DNA of 64,000 bases, from assembly GCF_913064665.1 (NCBI RefSeq), contig NZ_CAJYBT010000001.1, forward strand, positions 121,199-185,198. The letters are read 5' to 3'. The notes beneath the pieces were generated by a model that saw only the letters and a program-made list of their open reading frames with translations, was not told where the DNA came from and did not search any database. How positions within the stretch are numbered: the first letter of the stretch is position 1; every line of letters begins with the position of its first letter. Below are positions 18,833 through 28,291 of the stretch, piece after piece. The stretch comes from an uncultured Thioclava sp. (GTDB lineage Bacteria > Pseudomonadota > Alphaproteobacteria > Rhodobacterales > Rhodobacteraceae). A program made the translations under genes and the position numbers.

Positions 18833-20515
18833 ATGACGGAAACCACCCCACAAACGCCAAAGCAGATCCTTTCGCGCGTGGCCGCCCCGCAGGCGCGCCG
18901 CCTGAAGGCCGCAGGTTGGTTGTCGGTTTTGGCGGCGCTGATCTGGCCGGTACAGGCGACTTTGGTTGGGCTTGTGCTGGGGGATTTGGTGGCACCGGGC
19001 GTCTCACCGCAGCTTTCGCCGCTGATGGGCGCGGCCGGGTTCATCGCCCTTGCGCTTGTGCGCATCGTGCTGGACTGGATGGCGCTGAAGCTGAGCGCAG
19101 ATGCCGCCGAGGCGATCCTGACCGAGGCCCGCAAGCGCCTGATCGAACATGCCATCTTACAATCCACCGGGGCGGCGGCGCTTTCGCCCTCGCAGACCGC
19201 TTCGCTGATGGCGGAAAAGCTGGCAGCCCTTGGCCCTTGGGCGACGCGCTATCAACCCACCTTCATTCGCGCGCGCATTGTGCCGCTTGCGTTCATCCTG
19301 ATCGCGCTGACGCAAAGCTGGGCCGTGGCTGTGATCTTATTGCTTGCCGGGCCCCTGATCCCGCTGTTCATGGCGCTGGTGGGGATGGCTGCGCAAGAGG
19401 CTTCCGAGCGTCAGATGGTCGAGATCGGCGCGCTCAACAAGCTGCTGATCGACCGGATCGCCGCAATCACCGACCTACGACTTTTGGGGGGCGAGGCGCG
19501 TTCGCGCGCCGATCTCGAGGTCAAGACCGAAGACCTGCGCACCCGCACAATGGCGGTGCTGCGCGTGGCGTTTTTGTCCTCGACCGTGTTGGAACTGTTC
19601 GCTGCGATTGGCGTGGCCATGGTTGCCGTTTATGTCGGCTTTTCCCTGATTGGCTGGATGCATTTTGGCACTTGGGGCACGCAGATGACCCCGGCCACCG
19701 GGATTTTCCTGCTCATGATCGCGCCCGAATTCTTTCAGCCATTGCGCGATCTGGCAGCCGCTTGGCATGACCGCGCTGCCGCGTTGGCCGTGGCGGGTGA
19801 GTTGGACACCGCCGAAACTGAGATCGCGAAAGCCAGCAAAATGTTGGGTCAAGGTGGCGCAGGGCGGCCCTTGGCAAGCGGCACGCTGCGCTGGTCCGGG
19901 CTACAGATCCGCCCTGCCCAAGGCGCCGCGCCAATTGCGATGCCCGATGGCGTGATCGAACCCGGTGAGGCGGTGGCAATCACAGGCGTTTCGGGGGCCG
20001 GAAAAACCACGCTTTTGACCACGTTGGCCGGGCTGATCGTGCCCGAGGCGGGTGAAATCACGCTGGGCGGCACGCGGCTAGAGGATGCCAGCGCCGATGA
20101 TTGGCGCGCCGCTTTGGGGTGGATTCCTCAAACCCCGCGCTTTGCCGATATGACGCTGCGCCAGTTGATCACGCTGGGTCAGGAAGGCGATATCGACGCA
20201 GCCCTTGAAGCGGCGGCGGCGGGCGAGATCGTGGCGTCTCTGCCCGAGGGGCTGGAGACGCGGCTTGGCGATATGGGCGGGGGTGTTTCGGGTGGCGAGG
20301 CGCGTCGCTTGCTGATCGCGCGCGCGCATTTCGCCCATCGCCCCTTGCTGTTGGCCGATGAGCCCACCGCCGATCTGGACCCAGACACCGCCGCCAAGGT
20401 CATCGCCGGACTGATCGGCCTACGCGCACAGGGCATGACTTTGATTATCGCCAGCCACGACCCCGCCATGGTGGGCGCTCTGGACCGCGCCATTGCGCTG
20501 GAGGCTGCGACATGA
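18833..20515 (+). CDS. cydD: Thiol reductant ABC exporter subunit CydD
   Basis: One half of the CydDC heterodimeric ABC exporter, which moves glutathione/cysteine to the periplasm and is needed for cytochrome bd assembly. The 560-residue protein has an N-terminal membrane domain of six helices and a C-terminal ATPase with Walker A GVSGAGKTT, signature VSGGEARRLLIAR and Walker B LLLADEPTADLD. The ATG at 18833 follows AGGAAACG; the longer frame to 18758 runs through the preceding terminator tail and is rejected. It overlaps cydC by four bases (ATGA), and cydAB follows. Confidence 0.94.
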   Translation: MTETTPQTPKQILSRVAAPQARRLKAAGWLSVLAALIWPVQATLVGLVLGDLVAPGVSPQLSPLMGAAGFIALALVRIVLDWMALKLSADAAEAILTEARKRLIEHAILQSTGAAALSPSQTASLMAEKLAALGPWATRYQPTFIRARIVPLAFILIALTQSWAVAVILLLAGPLIPLFMALVGMAAQEASERQMVEIGALNKLLIDRIAAITDLRLLGGEARSRADLEVKTEDLRTRTMAVLRVAFLSSTVLELFAAIGVAMVAVYVGFSLIGWMHFGTWGTQMTPATGIFLLMIAPEFFQPLRDLAAAWHDRAAALAVAGELDTAETEIAKASKMLGQGGAGRPLASGTLRWSGLQIRPAQGAAPIAMPDGVIEPGEAVAITGVSGAGKTTLLTTLAGLIVPEAGEITLGGTRLEDASADDWRAALGWIPQTPRFADMTLRQLITLGQEGDIDAALEAAAAGEIVASLPEGLETRLGDMGGGVSGGEARRLLIARAHFAHRPLLLADEPTADLDPDTAAKVIAGLIGLRAQGMTLIIASHDPAMVGALDRAIALEAAT

Positions 20516-22173
20516 AGGTGCTTTTGACCTTGATCGAGCGCCTTATCGCGCAGCAAAAGACAGCCTTCACGCGCGGTCTCGCCCTGTCCTTTCTGGTGCT
20601 TGCGATGGGGGCGGCCCTGTTGGGCCTGTCGGGGTGGTTCGTGACGGCGGCCGCAGTGGCAGGGGTCACCGGGCTGGGGCTTGGGTTTGATTTCTTCCAG
20701 CCCTCGGCCGGGGTGCGCGGGCTGGCGCTGGGGCGGGCGGTTGCGCGCTACGGCGAGCGGGTGTTGACCCATGACGCGACCCTGCGTGCCCTGGCCGATC
20801 TGCGGCTGGCGTTGATGGATGGTGTCTCACGCCGACCGCATGAGGATCAGGCGAAACTGCGCGGCGCCGAAGCGCTGAACCGGATCACCTCGGACGTTGA
20901 TGCGCTGGACGGGTTGCTGCTGCGCCTTGCGCTGCCGTTCTTGGCGGGTGGCATGGTGCAACTGTCCGCGCTGTTGATGTTGTGGTGGCTTGAGGGGCTT
21001 CCGATTGGCTTGGCGGTCTTCGCGATTTATCTGATCGGCGGCGGTGGTGGGCTGATCTGGGTGGCGCGGGCCGCGCGATCCGATGCGCGCGCGGCGGAAA
21101 CCGCGCTGCAGGCGATCCGCAGCCATGCGCTGGAATTGATGCGCGGGCGGGCTGATCTGGCGGTAGCGGGTGCGTTGCGCTCGCAAAGCGCGCAGATTTT
21201 GGCCCAGATCGACGCCGAAGCGATTGCCCGGCGCAATCTTGAGGCCTTGGATCGCCGCGTCGGCGCGGTGATCAGCGCGACCGCGGCCTTGGCGGGGGCT
21301 GCTGCCTTGGCCATCGGTGGTCAGATGGCGGCGGCAGGGCAAATCACGCCTGCGCGCGCCGCAATCGGTCTGTTTGTCGCGCTGGCATTGGCGGAATCGC
21401 TGATGCTACTGCGCCGGGGAATGGCCGAGATCGGGCGGATGCAAGAGGCTGGCGCGCGGGTTCTGGACCTCAGCGACACGCCTGCGCGCCCCGATGCCAC
21501 GACCCAGCCCCTCCCGGTCCCTGATGCGCCGCTCTTGCGTGCGAAAGGGCTCAGCTTCACGCGCCCCGGCGCACAGGCTCCGGTGTTTGAGGGGCTCAAT
21601 TTCGATCTGCATCCGGGCGAGACGCTGTTTTTAACTGGACCGTCGGGGGCAGGAAAATCGACCGCGCTGGCGGTGCTGGCGGGGCTGCTAGCGCCCAGCG
21701 CTGGCACGCTTGAGATGTGCGGCGTCGCGATGGCGCAATGGCCCGAGGCCGATTTGCGCGCGCATCTGACGATGGTGGCCCAACGCAGCCAGTTGATTGG
21801 CGGCATGGTGGCCGAAAACCTCGCACTGGCTTTACCGCAAGGGAAATTGCTGCCCGAGGACGAAGCGCGTGCCGCTTTGCACGCGGTTGACCTTGATGAG
21901 GTGATCGAGGCGCGCGGCGGGTTTGCAGCACTTTTGGGCGAAGGTGGGGCCGGGCTTTCGGGCGGTCAGGCCAAACGCCTGTCGCTCGCACGCGCCGCTT
22001 TGCGCCGCCCGGAAATCTTGCTGCTTGATGAGCCGACAGAGGGGCTGGATGCACCAACAGCCGCCGCGACTTTGGCGGGCCTGCGCCGCCTTTTGCCCGA
22101 CTCAGGTATCATCATCGTCTCGCATCGCAATCACGATCTCGTCTTCGCAAGCCGTGAAATTGCGCTGAAATGA
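20512..22173 (+). CDS. cydC: Thiol reductant ABC exporter subunit CydC
   Basis: Second subunit of the CydDC exporter (553 residues). It has a membrane domain beginning with LSFLVLAMGAALLGLSGWFV, then an ATPase with Walker A GPSGAGKST, signature LSGGQAKRLSLAR and Walker B ILLLDEPTEGLD. The loop NRITSDVDALDGLLLRLALP is characteristic of CydC. Its ATG overlaps the cydD stop codon. The cydA start lies 226 bases downstream behind a probable separate promoter, so cydDC and cydABX may be transcribed both together and apart. Confidence 0.94.
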   Translation: MKVLLTLIERLIAQQKTAFTRGLALSFLVLAMGAALLGLSGWFVTAAAVAGVTGLGLGFDFFQPSAGVRGLALGRAVARYGERVLTHDATLRALADLRLALMDGVSRRPHEDQAKLRGAEALNRITSDVDALDGLLLRLALPFLAGGMVQLSALLMLWWLEGLPIGLAVFAIYLIGGGGGLIWVARAARSDARAAETALQAIRSHALELMRGRADLAVAGALRSQSAQILAQIDAEAIARRNLEALDRRVGAVISATAALAGAAALAIGGQMAAAGQITPARAAIGLFVALALAESLMLLRRGMAEIGRMQEAGARVLDLSDTPARPDATTQPLPVPDAPLLRAKGLSFTRPGAQAPVFEGLNFDLHPGETLFLTGPSGAGKSTALAVLAGLLAPSAGTLEMCGVAMAQWPEADLRAHLTMVAQRSQLIGGMVAENLALALPQGKLLPEDEARAALHAVDLDEVIEARGGFAALLGEGGAGLSGGQAKRLSLARAALRRPEILLLDEPTEGLDAPTAAATLAGLRRLLPDSGIIIVSHRNHDLVFASREIALK

Positions 22174-22259
22174 CGCGGATCTGCGACGCTAAGTCGCGGA
22201 ATAGCTGAGGCAAATTGTCCATCACAACTGTTCACAGGTGCGTGCGACAATGCGTCAAT

Positions 22260-22273
22260 TTGATCTGCCTCAA
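22260..22273. promoter_or_regulatory. FNR/FnrL-like box upstream of cydA
   Basis: TTGATCTGCCTCAA matches the FNR consensus TTGAT-N4-ATCAA at nine of ten positions (C for A at the start of the right half). It lies 127 bases before the cydA ATG. Low-oxygen induction of cytochrome bd by FNR homologues is well established, so location and sequence agree; occupancy is inferred. Confidence 0.6.
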
Positions 22274-22327
22274 GGAGAAGCGCAGAGCCGTCCCTAGAAG
22301 GTGCATCCAGGAATAACATTTCTGGAA

Positions 22328-22370
22328 GACTCGGCATTCCCCGAGTCGACGTAAGGACTCGGGTTATGCT
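22328..22370 (+). promoter_or_regulatory. Repeat-rich structured leader before cydA
   Basis: A perfect hairpin GACTCGG / CCGAGTC (22328-22334 with 22341-22347) is followed by a second copy of GACTCGGG (22356-22363) and then CTCGGG. The alternative copies could pair with the same CCGAGTC arm, giving two mutually exclusive structures 30-70 bases before the cydA ATG. No T-run follows, so this is not a plain terminator. Confidence 0.4.
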
Positions 22371-22399
22371 CGGGTGCAAGTAGGGAACGGAGAACGAGA

Positions 22400-24004
22400 A
22401 TGGATATCGGGATCGTTGACCTGTCACGGCTGCAATTCGCTATGACTGTCATGTATCACTTCCTCTTCGTGCCGCTCACGCTTGGTCTATCGATCATCGT
22501 GGCGATCATGGAGACGGTCTATGTAATGACCAACCGCCCCATCTGGCGGCAAATGACAAAATTCTGGGGCACACTGTTTGGCATCAACTTCGTGCTGGGC
22601 GTAGCGACCGGGATTACGATGGAATTCCAGTTCGGCATGAACTGGAGCTACTATAGCCACTATGTGGGCGACATCTTTGGCGCACCGCTGGCCATTGAGG
22701 GGCTGATGGCCTTCTTTATGGAAGCAACCTTTGTCGGGTTGATGTTCTTTGGTTGGGACAAGTTGAGCCCGGTCAAGCACATGGTCGTGACATGGTTGGT
22801 CGCCCTCGGGTCGAACTTTTCGGCGCTGTGGATTTTGATCGCCAATGGCTGGATGCAAAACCCCGTCGGGGCCGCGTTCAACCCGCTGACGATGCGCATG
22901 GAAATGACCTCGTTCTTCGACGTTGTGTTCAACCCAGTCGCACAGGCAAAGTTCGTTCATACCGTTTCGGCGGGCTATGTGACGGCGGCCGTGTTCGTGA
23001 TGGGCGTTTCAAGCTGGTACATGCTGAAAGGTCGCCATTTCGAACTGGCGCGCCGTTCGATCGCAGTCGCGGCGGCCTTTGGTTTGGCCTCGGCTTTGTC
23101 GGTTGTCGTTCTGGGCGATGAGTCGGGCTATGAGACCACCCACAACCAGAAAATGAAGCTCGCCGCGATGGAAGCTATGTGGAACACGGAACCCGCACCC
23201 GCCTCGTTTACGCTGTTTGGTATCCCCGATCAGCAGGCGCGCGAAACCAAGTATGCAGTGCATATTCCGTGGGCGATGGGCTTGATCGGCACGCGCTCAC
23301 TGACGGGGCAGATCGAAGGCATCAACCAGTTGGTCAAAGGCTCGGAAGAGCGGATCAAAAGGGGCATTATCGCCTATGACGATCTGCTCAAGATCCGCGA
23401 AGCCAAGGGTGATGTCAGCCCCGAGGTCAAAGCGCAGTTCAACGAAAATGTCGGCGATCTGGGCTATGCCTATCTGCTGATGCGCTACGTCGATGACCCG
23501 CGCAACGCAACGCCGGCACAGATACAGCAGGCGGCGAATGATACGGTGCCAACCGTTTGGCCGATCTTCTGGTCGTTCCGCATCATGGTGGCACTTGGTT
23601 TCTCATTCATCGCGGTGATGGCCTATTTCTTCTTCGTCTCGAACTGGAGAGGCATGCAATACCCGCGTTGGGCATTGCGCGCGGCGGTCTGGATCATTCC
23701 CACCCCGTGGATTGCTGCGGAATTGGGCTGGTTCACTGCCGAATTCGGGCGTCAGCCCTGGACGGTGGACGGGGTGCTGCCCACGGCGCTATCGGTGAGT
23801 CACCTGTCGGTCGGCGATCTGTTGGTCACGTTGGCAGGCTTCATCGCCCTCTACACAGTGCTCTTCATCATCGAAATGGGCTTGATGGTCAAATTCATCA
23901 AAAAGGGCCCCTATCAGGACGTGGAACTGACGCAAGACTGGCAGCAGCGGCATGAAGACCGTCTGTCGGGTCGCAGTTCCCCCGTCACCATGCCAGCGGA
24001 GTAA
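22400..24004 (+). CDS. cydA: Cytochrome bd ubiquinol oxidase subunit I
   Basis: Haem-bearing subunit of the high-affinity cytochrome bd terminal oxidase, which oxidises quinol and reduces oxygen to water in the inner membrane. The protein has 534 residues. The haem ligand His20 lies in TVMYHFLFVPLTLG and His187 in KFVHTVSAGY. The quinol-binding loop is of the short type, and the signature GRQPWTVDGVLPT starts near residue 450. The ATG at 22400 is preceded by ACGGAGAACGAGA. It leads the operon cydA-cydB-cydX, separated from cydB by four bases. The FNR-like box upstream predicts microaerobic induction. Confidence 0.97.
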   Translation: MDIGIVDLSRLQFAMTVMYHFLFVPLTLGLSIIVAIMETVYVMTNRPIWRQMTKFWGTLFGINFVLGVATGITMEFQFGMNWSYYSHYVGDIFGAPLAIEGLMAFFMEATFVGLMFFGWDKLSPVKHMVVTWLVALGSNFSALWILIANGWMQNPVGAAFNPLTMRMEMTSFFDVVFNPVAQAKFVHTVSAGYVTAAVFVMGVSSWYMLKGRHFELARRSIAVAAAFGLASALSVVVLGDESGYETTHNQKMKLAAMEAMWNTEPAPASFTLFGIPDQQARETKYAVHIPWAMGLIGTRSLTGQIEGINQLVKGSEERIKRGIIAYDDLLKIREAKGDVSPEVKAQFNENVGDLGYAYLLMRYVDDPRNATPAQIQQAANDTVPTVWPIFWSFRIMVALGFSFIAVMAYFFFVSNWRGMQYPRWALRAAVWIIPTPWIAAELGWFTAEFGRQPWTVDGVLPTALSVSHLSVGDLLVTLAGFIALYTVLFIIEMGLMVKFIKKGPYQDVELTQDWQQRHEDRLSGRSSPVTMPAE

Positions 24005-24008
24005 GAAA

Positions 24009-25169
24009 ATGATTCTTTCCGAACTAATCAGCCTTGATGTGCTGCGCGTGATCTGGTGGCTCTTGCTGGGTGTGTTGTTGATCGGCTTCGCGCTGACCGA
24101 TGGCTTTGACCTGGGTGTGGGCGCGTTGCTCCCTTTCGTTGGGAAAACCGACACTGAACGTCGTGTAGCGATCAATACGGTCGGCCCGGTCTGGGAGGGC
24201 AACCAAGTGTGGTTCATTCTCGGCGGCGGTGCGATCTTTGCCGCTTGGCCGCCGCTCTACGCGGTCAGCTTCTCGGGTTTCTATCTGGCGATGTTCGCGA
24301 TTCTTGCCGCGCTCATCCTGCGGCCCGTGGCGTTCAAATACCGCTCCAAGCGTGACGGCCACGCTTGGCGCAACGGCTGGGACTGGGCGCTGTTCGTCGG
24401 TGGAGCGGTGCCTGCTCTGATCTTCGGCGTGGCAGTGGGCAACGTGCTGCAAGGCGTGCCCTTCCAGTTGAACGATATGTTGATGCCGCTCTATCCGGGC
24501 AACTTCTTCATCAAGTTCATCTCGCTGCTCAACCCGTTTGCCCTGCTCGCCGGGGTCGTCTCGATTTCGATGCTGATGATGCACGGCGCGGCATGGCTCA
24601 CGCTGAAAACCGAAGGTCCTGTGCAGTTTCGCGCACGGGCAATCGGATCGGTGGCGGGGATGGTGGCCTTTGTCACCTATATCCTCGCAGGTGTCTGGCT
24701 TGCCTTTGGGATCAAGGGCTACACGATCACGTCGGTCGTGCCCGATAACGGCCCGTCCAACCCGCTATTCTCGACCGTTGAACACGGTGGCAGCTGGTTG
24801 TCGGCCTATTCGGATCGCCCGTGGATCGCGATTGCACCGATCCTTGGCCTGCTGGGCATCGCGCTGGCCACGATGGGGCTGCGTGCGGGTCGCGAAGGCT
24901 CGACACTGCTACTGTCGAAACTGGGTATCTTTGGGGTGATTTCATCGGTCGGATTGACGATGTTCCCGTTCATTCTGCCCAGCTCGATTCAACCCGATGC
25001 ATCGCTCACTGTCTGGGACGCGTCGTCCTCGCAGCAAACGCTGTTCGTCATGCTCGTCGTTACGGTCATCTTCATGCCGCTCATTCTCGCCTACACTGCC
25101 TGGGTCTATAAGGTTCTGTGGGGCAAGGTGACGGCCGAAGAGGTCGAAAGCGACAGCCATTCCTACTGA
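24009..25169 (+). CDS. cydB: Cytochrome bd ubiquinol oxidase subunit II
   Basis: Second large membrane subunit of cytochrome bd, 386 residues and predominantly hydrophobic. The N-terminal block WWLLLGVLLIGFALTDGFDL and the segment GPVWEGNQVWFILGGG are diagnostic of CydB. The ATG at 24009 gives the family start (MILSELISLDVLRVIWW); an in-frame upstream start inside cydA is rejected. It sits four bases after cydA and 14 before cydX, so the three subunits are almost certainly co-translated. Confidence 0.96.
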   Translation: MILSELISLDVLRVIWWLLLGVLLIGFALTDGFDLGVGALLPFVGKTDTERRVAINTVGPVWEGNQVWFILGGGAIFAAWPPLYAVSFSGFYLAMFAILAALILRPVAFKYRSKRDGHAWRNGWDWALFVGGAVPALIFGVAVGNVLQGVPFQLNDMLMPLYPGNFFIKFISLLNPFALLAGVVSISMLMMHGAAWLTLKTEGPVQFRARAIGSVAGMVAFVTYILAGVWLAFGIKGYTITSVVPDNGPSNPLFSTVEHGGSWLSAYSDRPWIAIAPILGLLGIALATMGLRAGREGSTLLLSKLGIFGVISSVGLTMFPFILPSSIQPDASLTVWDASSSQQTLFVMLVVTVIFMPLILAYTAWVYKVLWGKVTAEEVESDSHSY

Positions 25170-25183
25170 GAGGAGACCAAGTT

Positions 25184-25303
25184 ATGTGGTATTTCGCATG
25201 GATCCTCGGGCTTCCACTGGCCGCGCTGATTGCGGTGGCCAATGCGATGTGGCTCGAGATGCAGAACGATCGCAAATTCGCGGGTGAATCCGAGACCGAC
25301 TGA
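25184..25303 (+). CDS. cydX: Cytochrome bd small subunit CydX
   Basis: A 39-residue single-pass membrane protein starting MWYFAWILGLPLAALIAVAN and ending with a charged tail. CydX proteins share the N-terminal MWYFxWxLG pattern and stabilise the haem site of cytochrome bd. GAGAGGAGACC precedes the ATG by five bases, and the gene is followed directly by a terminator, so it closes the cyd operon. Confidence 0.93.
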   Translation: MWYFAWILGLPLAALIAVANAMWLEMQNDRKFAGESETD

Positions 25304-25330
25304 TCTTGCCTCACGCGTGTGACAAAACGA

Positions 25331-25357
25331 AGGCCGCTCCCAACCGGGGCGGCCTTT
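25331..25357 (+). terminator. Terminator of the cydABX operon
   Basis: The stem AGGCCGC / GCGGCCT encloses TCCCAACCGGG and is followed by a short T-run, 28 bases after the cydX stop. Confidence 0.75.
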
Positions 25358-25422
25358 GCGATTCCCCCCTCAAGGCGACGTTACGGCAGGCCATCCGGCG
25401 CGATAGCGCAAACAGTCGTCAA

Positions 25423-25433
25423 GACGTGACGTC
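25423..25433. promoter_or_regulatory. GACGTGACGTC palindrome upstream of etfB
   Basis: A perfect 11-base palindrome centred on G25428 lies 117 bases before etfB. A second TGACGT occurs at 25447-25452 (within AGTGACGTTT), about two helical turns away. The spacing suggests an operator pair for an unidentified regulator. Confidence 0.35.
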
Positions 25434-25549
25434 CGACGCCCAAAAGTGACGTTTTACCCCTGTCCCTTGGGCGCTTGCTCTTGTAACAAAATTACCGAAC
25501 GAACCTGTCCGCCCGCAACAGGCGGACCCATGATTAGGGAGACACGCCG

Positions 25550-26308
25550 ATGAAGGTCCTGGTGCCGGTGAAGCGCGTGATCGACTATAACGTGAAAGCC
25601 CGTGTGAAAGCGGATGGCAGCGGTGTCGATCTAGCCAATGTCAAAATGTCGATGAACCCCTTTGACGAGATTGCCGTCGAAGAGGCGATCCGTCTGAAAG
25701 AAAAAGGGGCTGTCGAAGAGATCGTCGTGGTCTCGATCGGCGTCAAGCAGGCGCAGGAAACGCTGCGCACGGCGCTGGCGATGGGCGCGGATCGCGCGAT
25801 CCTTGTCGTGGCTGCCGATGATGTGCACCAAGACATCGAGCCGCTGGCCGTGGCGAAAATCCTCGCCAAGATCGTCGAGGAAGAGGCCCCCAAGATGGTC
25901 ATCCTTGGCAAGCAAGCGATCGACAATGATATGAACGCGACCGGTCAGATGTTGGCGGCGCTGCTGGGCTGGGGTCAGGCGACCTTCGCCAGCGAAGTCG
26001 TGGTCGAGGGCGAGGCGGCGAAAGTTACCCGCGAAATCGACGGCGGCTTGCAGACGATCGAGGTGAAACTGCCCGCGATCGTGACCACCGATTTGCGTCT
26101 GAACGAGCCGCGCTATGCCTCGCTGCCCAATATCATGAAGGCCAAGAAAAAGCCGCTCGAAGAAAAAACCGCCGCCGATTACGGCGTCGATGTCACCCCG
26201 CGCCTGTCGGTGGTGAAGGTCGCAGAGCCTGCGGGCCGGTCGGCTGGCATCAAGGTGGGCTCGGTCGATGAGTTGGTGGCGAAATTGAAAGAAGCGGGGG
26301 TCGTGTGA
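25550..26308 (+). CDS. etfB: Electron transfer flavoprotein subunit beta
   Basis: AMP-binding subunit of ETF, the soluble carrier that takes electrons from acyl-CoA dehydrogenases to ETF:quinone oxidoreductase. The 252-residue sequence begins [16 protein letters not shown] and contains the segments [18 protein letters not shown] and [19 protein letters not shown], plus the recognition-loop region near [18 protein letters not shown]. Its stop overlaps the etfA ATG. In this organism ETF would serve fatty acid oxidation and methylsuccinyl-CoA dehydrogenase of the ethylmalonyl-CoA pathway, which fits with ecm and ccr elsewhere in the window. Confidence 0.96.
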   Translation: MKVLVPVKRVIDYNVKARVKADGSGVDLANVKMSMNPFDEIAVEEAIRLKEKGAVEEIVVVSIGVKQAQETLRTALAMGADRAILVVAADDVHQDIEPLAVAKILAKIVEEEAPKMVILGKQAIDNDMNATGQMLAALLGWGQATFASEVVVEGEAAKVTREIDGGLQTIEVKLPAIVTTDLRLNEPRYASLPNIMKAKKKPLEEKTAADYGVDVTPRLSVVKVAEPAGRSAGIKVGSVDELVAKLKEAGVV

Positions 26309-27234
26309 TGGCTGTTCTTCTGATTGCGGAAACCCATGGGGCCGATCTGGCCACTGACGCGACCGCCAAGGCGGTGACCGCCGCCAAGGCGATGGGCGAC
26401 GTGACCGTTCTGGTCGCAGGCTCGGGCATCTCTGGTGCGGCTGATGCGGCGGCGAAACTGGACGGCGTGGCAAAGGTTCTCAAGGCCGATGATGCGGCTT
26501 ACGCGCATGGTCTGGCAGAACCGCTGGCCGATCTGATCGTTTCGCTCGCGGGCGATTTCAGCCATATCGTGGCGCCGGCCACGGCGAGCGCCAAGAACGT
26601 GATGCCGCGCGTCGCGGCTTTGCTGGACGTGATGGTGATCTCGGATATTTCTGCCGTGGTCGATGCCGATACGTTCGAGCGCCCGATCTATGCTGGCAAC
26701 GCGATGCAGACGGTGAAATCGTCTGACAAAATCAAGGTCGTAACGGTGCGCACCTCGACCTTTGATGCGGCAGGCGATGGTGGCGCGGCCTCGGTCGCGG
26801 ATGCGGCGGGTGCAGGTGACAAAGGTCTGTCGTCCTGGGTCGAGGATAAGGTTGCCGAGAGCGATCGTCCGGAACTCACCTCGGCCAAGATCGTCGTGTC
26901 GGGTGGTCGTGGCGTTGGCTCGGAAGAGGATTTCCGGATCATCGAAGCGCTGGCTGACAAGCTGGGAGCAGCCGTTGGTGCCTCGCGCGCAGCTGTCGAT
27001 TCGGGCTTTGCGCCCAATGACTGGCAGGTCGGTCAGACCGGCAAAGTCGTGGCACCCGATCTTTATGTTGCAGTCGGTATTTCGGGCGCGATCCAGCACC
27101 TGGCCGGCATGAAAGACAGCAAGATCATCGTCGCAATCAACAAAGACGAAGAAGCGCCGATTTTTCAGGTCGCCGATTTCGGATTGGTTGCCGATCTGTT
27201 TGACGCAGTGCCGGAACTGACCAGCAAGCTTTGA
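26308..27234 (+). CDS. etfA: Electron transfer flavoprotein subunit alpha
   Basis: FAD-binding subunit of ETF, 308 residues. The C-terminal FAD domain shows [58 protein letters not shown] and [18 protein letters not shown], the standard ETF-alpha blocks. The ATG at 26308 overlaps the etfB stop (TGATG). A GTG three bases earlier is possible. A strong terminator follows. Confidence 0.96.
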   Translation: MAVLLIAETHGADLATDATAKAVTAAKAMGDVTVLVAGSGISGAADAAAKLDGVAKVLKADDAAYAHGLAEPLADLIVSLAGDFSHIVAPATASAKNVMPRVAALLDVMVISDISAVVDADTFERPIYAGNAMQTVKSSDKIKVVTVRTSTFDAAGDGGAASVADAAGAGDKGLSSWVEDKVAESDRPELTSAKIVVSGGRGVGSEEDFRIIEALADKLGAAVGASRAAVDSGFAPNDWQVGQTGKVVAPDLYVAVGISGAIQHLAGMKDSKIIVAINKDEEAPIFQVADFGLVADLFDAVPELTSKL

Positions 27235-27272
27235 GGGCGCAGAGGCGCGGCCTCGGCGAACGCATATTTTCA

Positions 27273-27306
27273 AAAGGGGCTGGGATTTTCCCGGCCCCTT
27301 GTTTTT
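27273..27306. terminator. Bidirectional terminator between etfA and the DUF6473 gene
   Basis: The stem AAGGGGCTGGG / CCGGCCCCTT with loop ATTTTC has T-rich tracts on both sides (GTTTTT on the plus strand, CTTTTG on the minus strand), suiting the two convergent genes. Confidence 0.88.
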
Positions 27307-27314
27307 GCGCGGCG

Positions 27315-28136
27315 TTACAGCAAGCGGCGCACCACCGGGGCCAACGCCTCGGCGATCTCGGAATGCACCATCGGGCCGGGCAACATTTGCGCTGCGGGCT
27401 CTTCCATCGCAGCGAAATGCATCCCCGACGTTCCCGCACTGCGTGCCATAATCGAGGGTTCGACCCGCACCACCTCATCCGCGAAAGGACGCAGTTCGTC
27501 GACCATGGCGGCCGTCACCAGCAATGGCTCTGCCCCCAGCGGGTCTTGGTGGCCGCGGGGGCGATATTCGCCCAGCCAAAGCAAGACCTTATGCCCCTCG
27601 ATGCAATCCAAGAGAGCACGCATGCGCAGCCCCCAAGCAATGCGCAACTCGTCTATCAACGCCTCGAACTTGTCAGGCTCGCGTGTCTTGAGCGCCGTCA
27701 GCATGTGGCGCGTAAAATTGAACTCGGTGAAATCGACACCGCGAAAGATCGATCGCATCAGGCTTGAAGCACGCAAAAACCGATCATTGCGGCGCGGATG
27801 AACCGCATAAAAGCGGTTCGACATATTCTGTGCGCCCATCAGTTGCACCACGTTCAAACGTGCCGCACGCGAGGCTTCCACGATCTGGGGTTCATTGACG
27901 AACACATCCGCACCCGCATTCATATAGCCGAAATTCACAACCGGCAGACCAAGCCGTTCTTCCAAAAGCGTGGGCCAGGGATTGGTCACGAATTTCCCGT
28001 AGGTTTCCGTGCCCCCAAGTGCGGCAACATAATCCCCCGTAAGCGAGCGGCACGGGCCGCGAAACAACAGTTTGGACTTCCCGTAGCGGCACGGAAAGTA
28101 GTCAAGGGCGCCATCGCCCGCATATTCGAAAGCCAT
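27315..28136 (-). CDS. DUF6473 family protein
   Basis: A 273-residue cytoplasmic protein, recognised from its N-terminal pattern (ALDYFPCRYGKSKLLFRGP followed by LGGTETYGKF) as the DUF6473 family common in Rhodobacteraceae. No catalytic function is established. The LGGTETYGKF block, with NFGYMNAGADVF further on, resembles the core of SGNH-like or WcbI-like polysaccharide enzymes, which hints at glycan modification but does not prove it. There is no signal peptide. It is transcribed divergently from the 3-hydroxybutyryl-CoA dehydrogenase gene and convergently with etfA. Confidence 0.7.
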   Translation of the reverse strand: MAFEYAGDGALDYFPCRYGKSKLLFRGPCRSLTGDYVAALGGTETYGKFVTNPWPTLLEERLGLPVVNFGYMNAGADVFVNEPQIVEASRAARLNVVQLMGAQNMSNRFYAVHPRRNDRFLRASSLMRSIFRGVDFTEFNFTRHMLTALKTREPDKFEALIDELRIAWGLRMRALLDCIEGHKVLLWLGEYRPRGHQDPLGAEPLLVTAAMVDELRPFADEVVRVEPSIMARSAGTSGMHFAAMEEPAAQMLPGPMVHSEIAEALAPVVRRLL

Positions 28137-28291
28137 TTATCCCACCTTACATCTATTCGACTCACCCAAAGCCAACTTGCCTTGAAACACTTCACAAACG
28201 GTTATTGAGAAAATGCGCGCTATCTCGTTGCGCCCCTTGCACGGGGGCGCTGGCCGCGTATGGTCAAGGCGGTTTCTTGAAAGGGCAGAAC

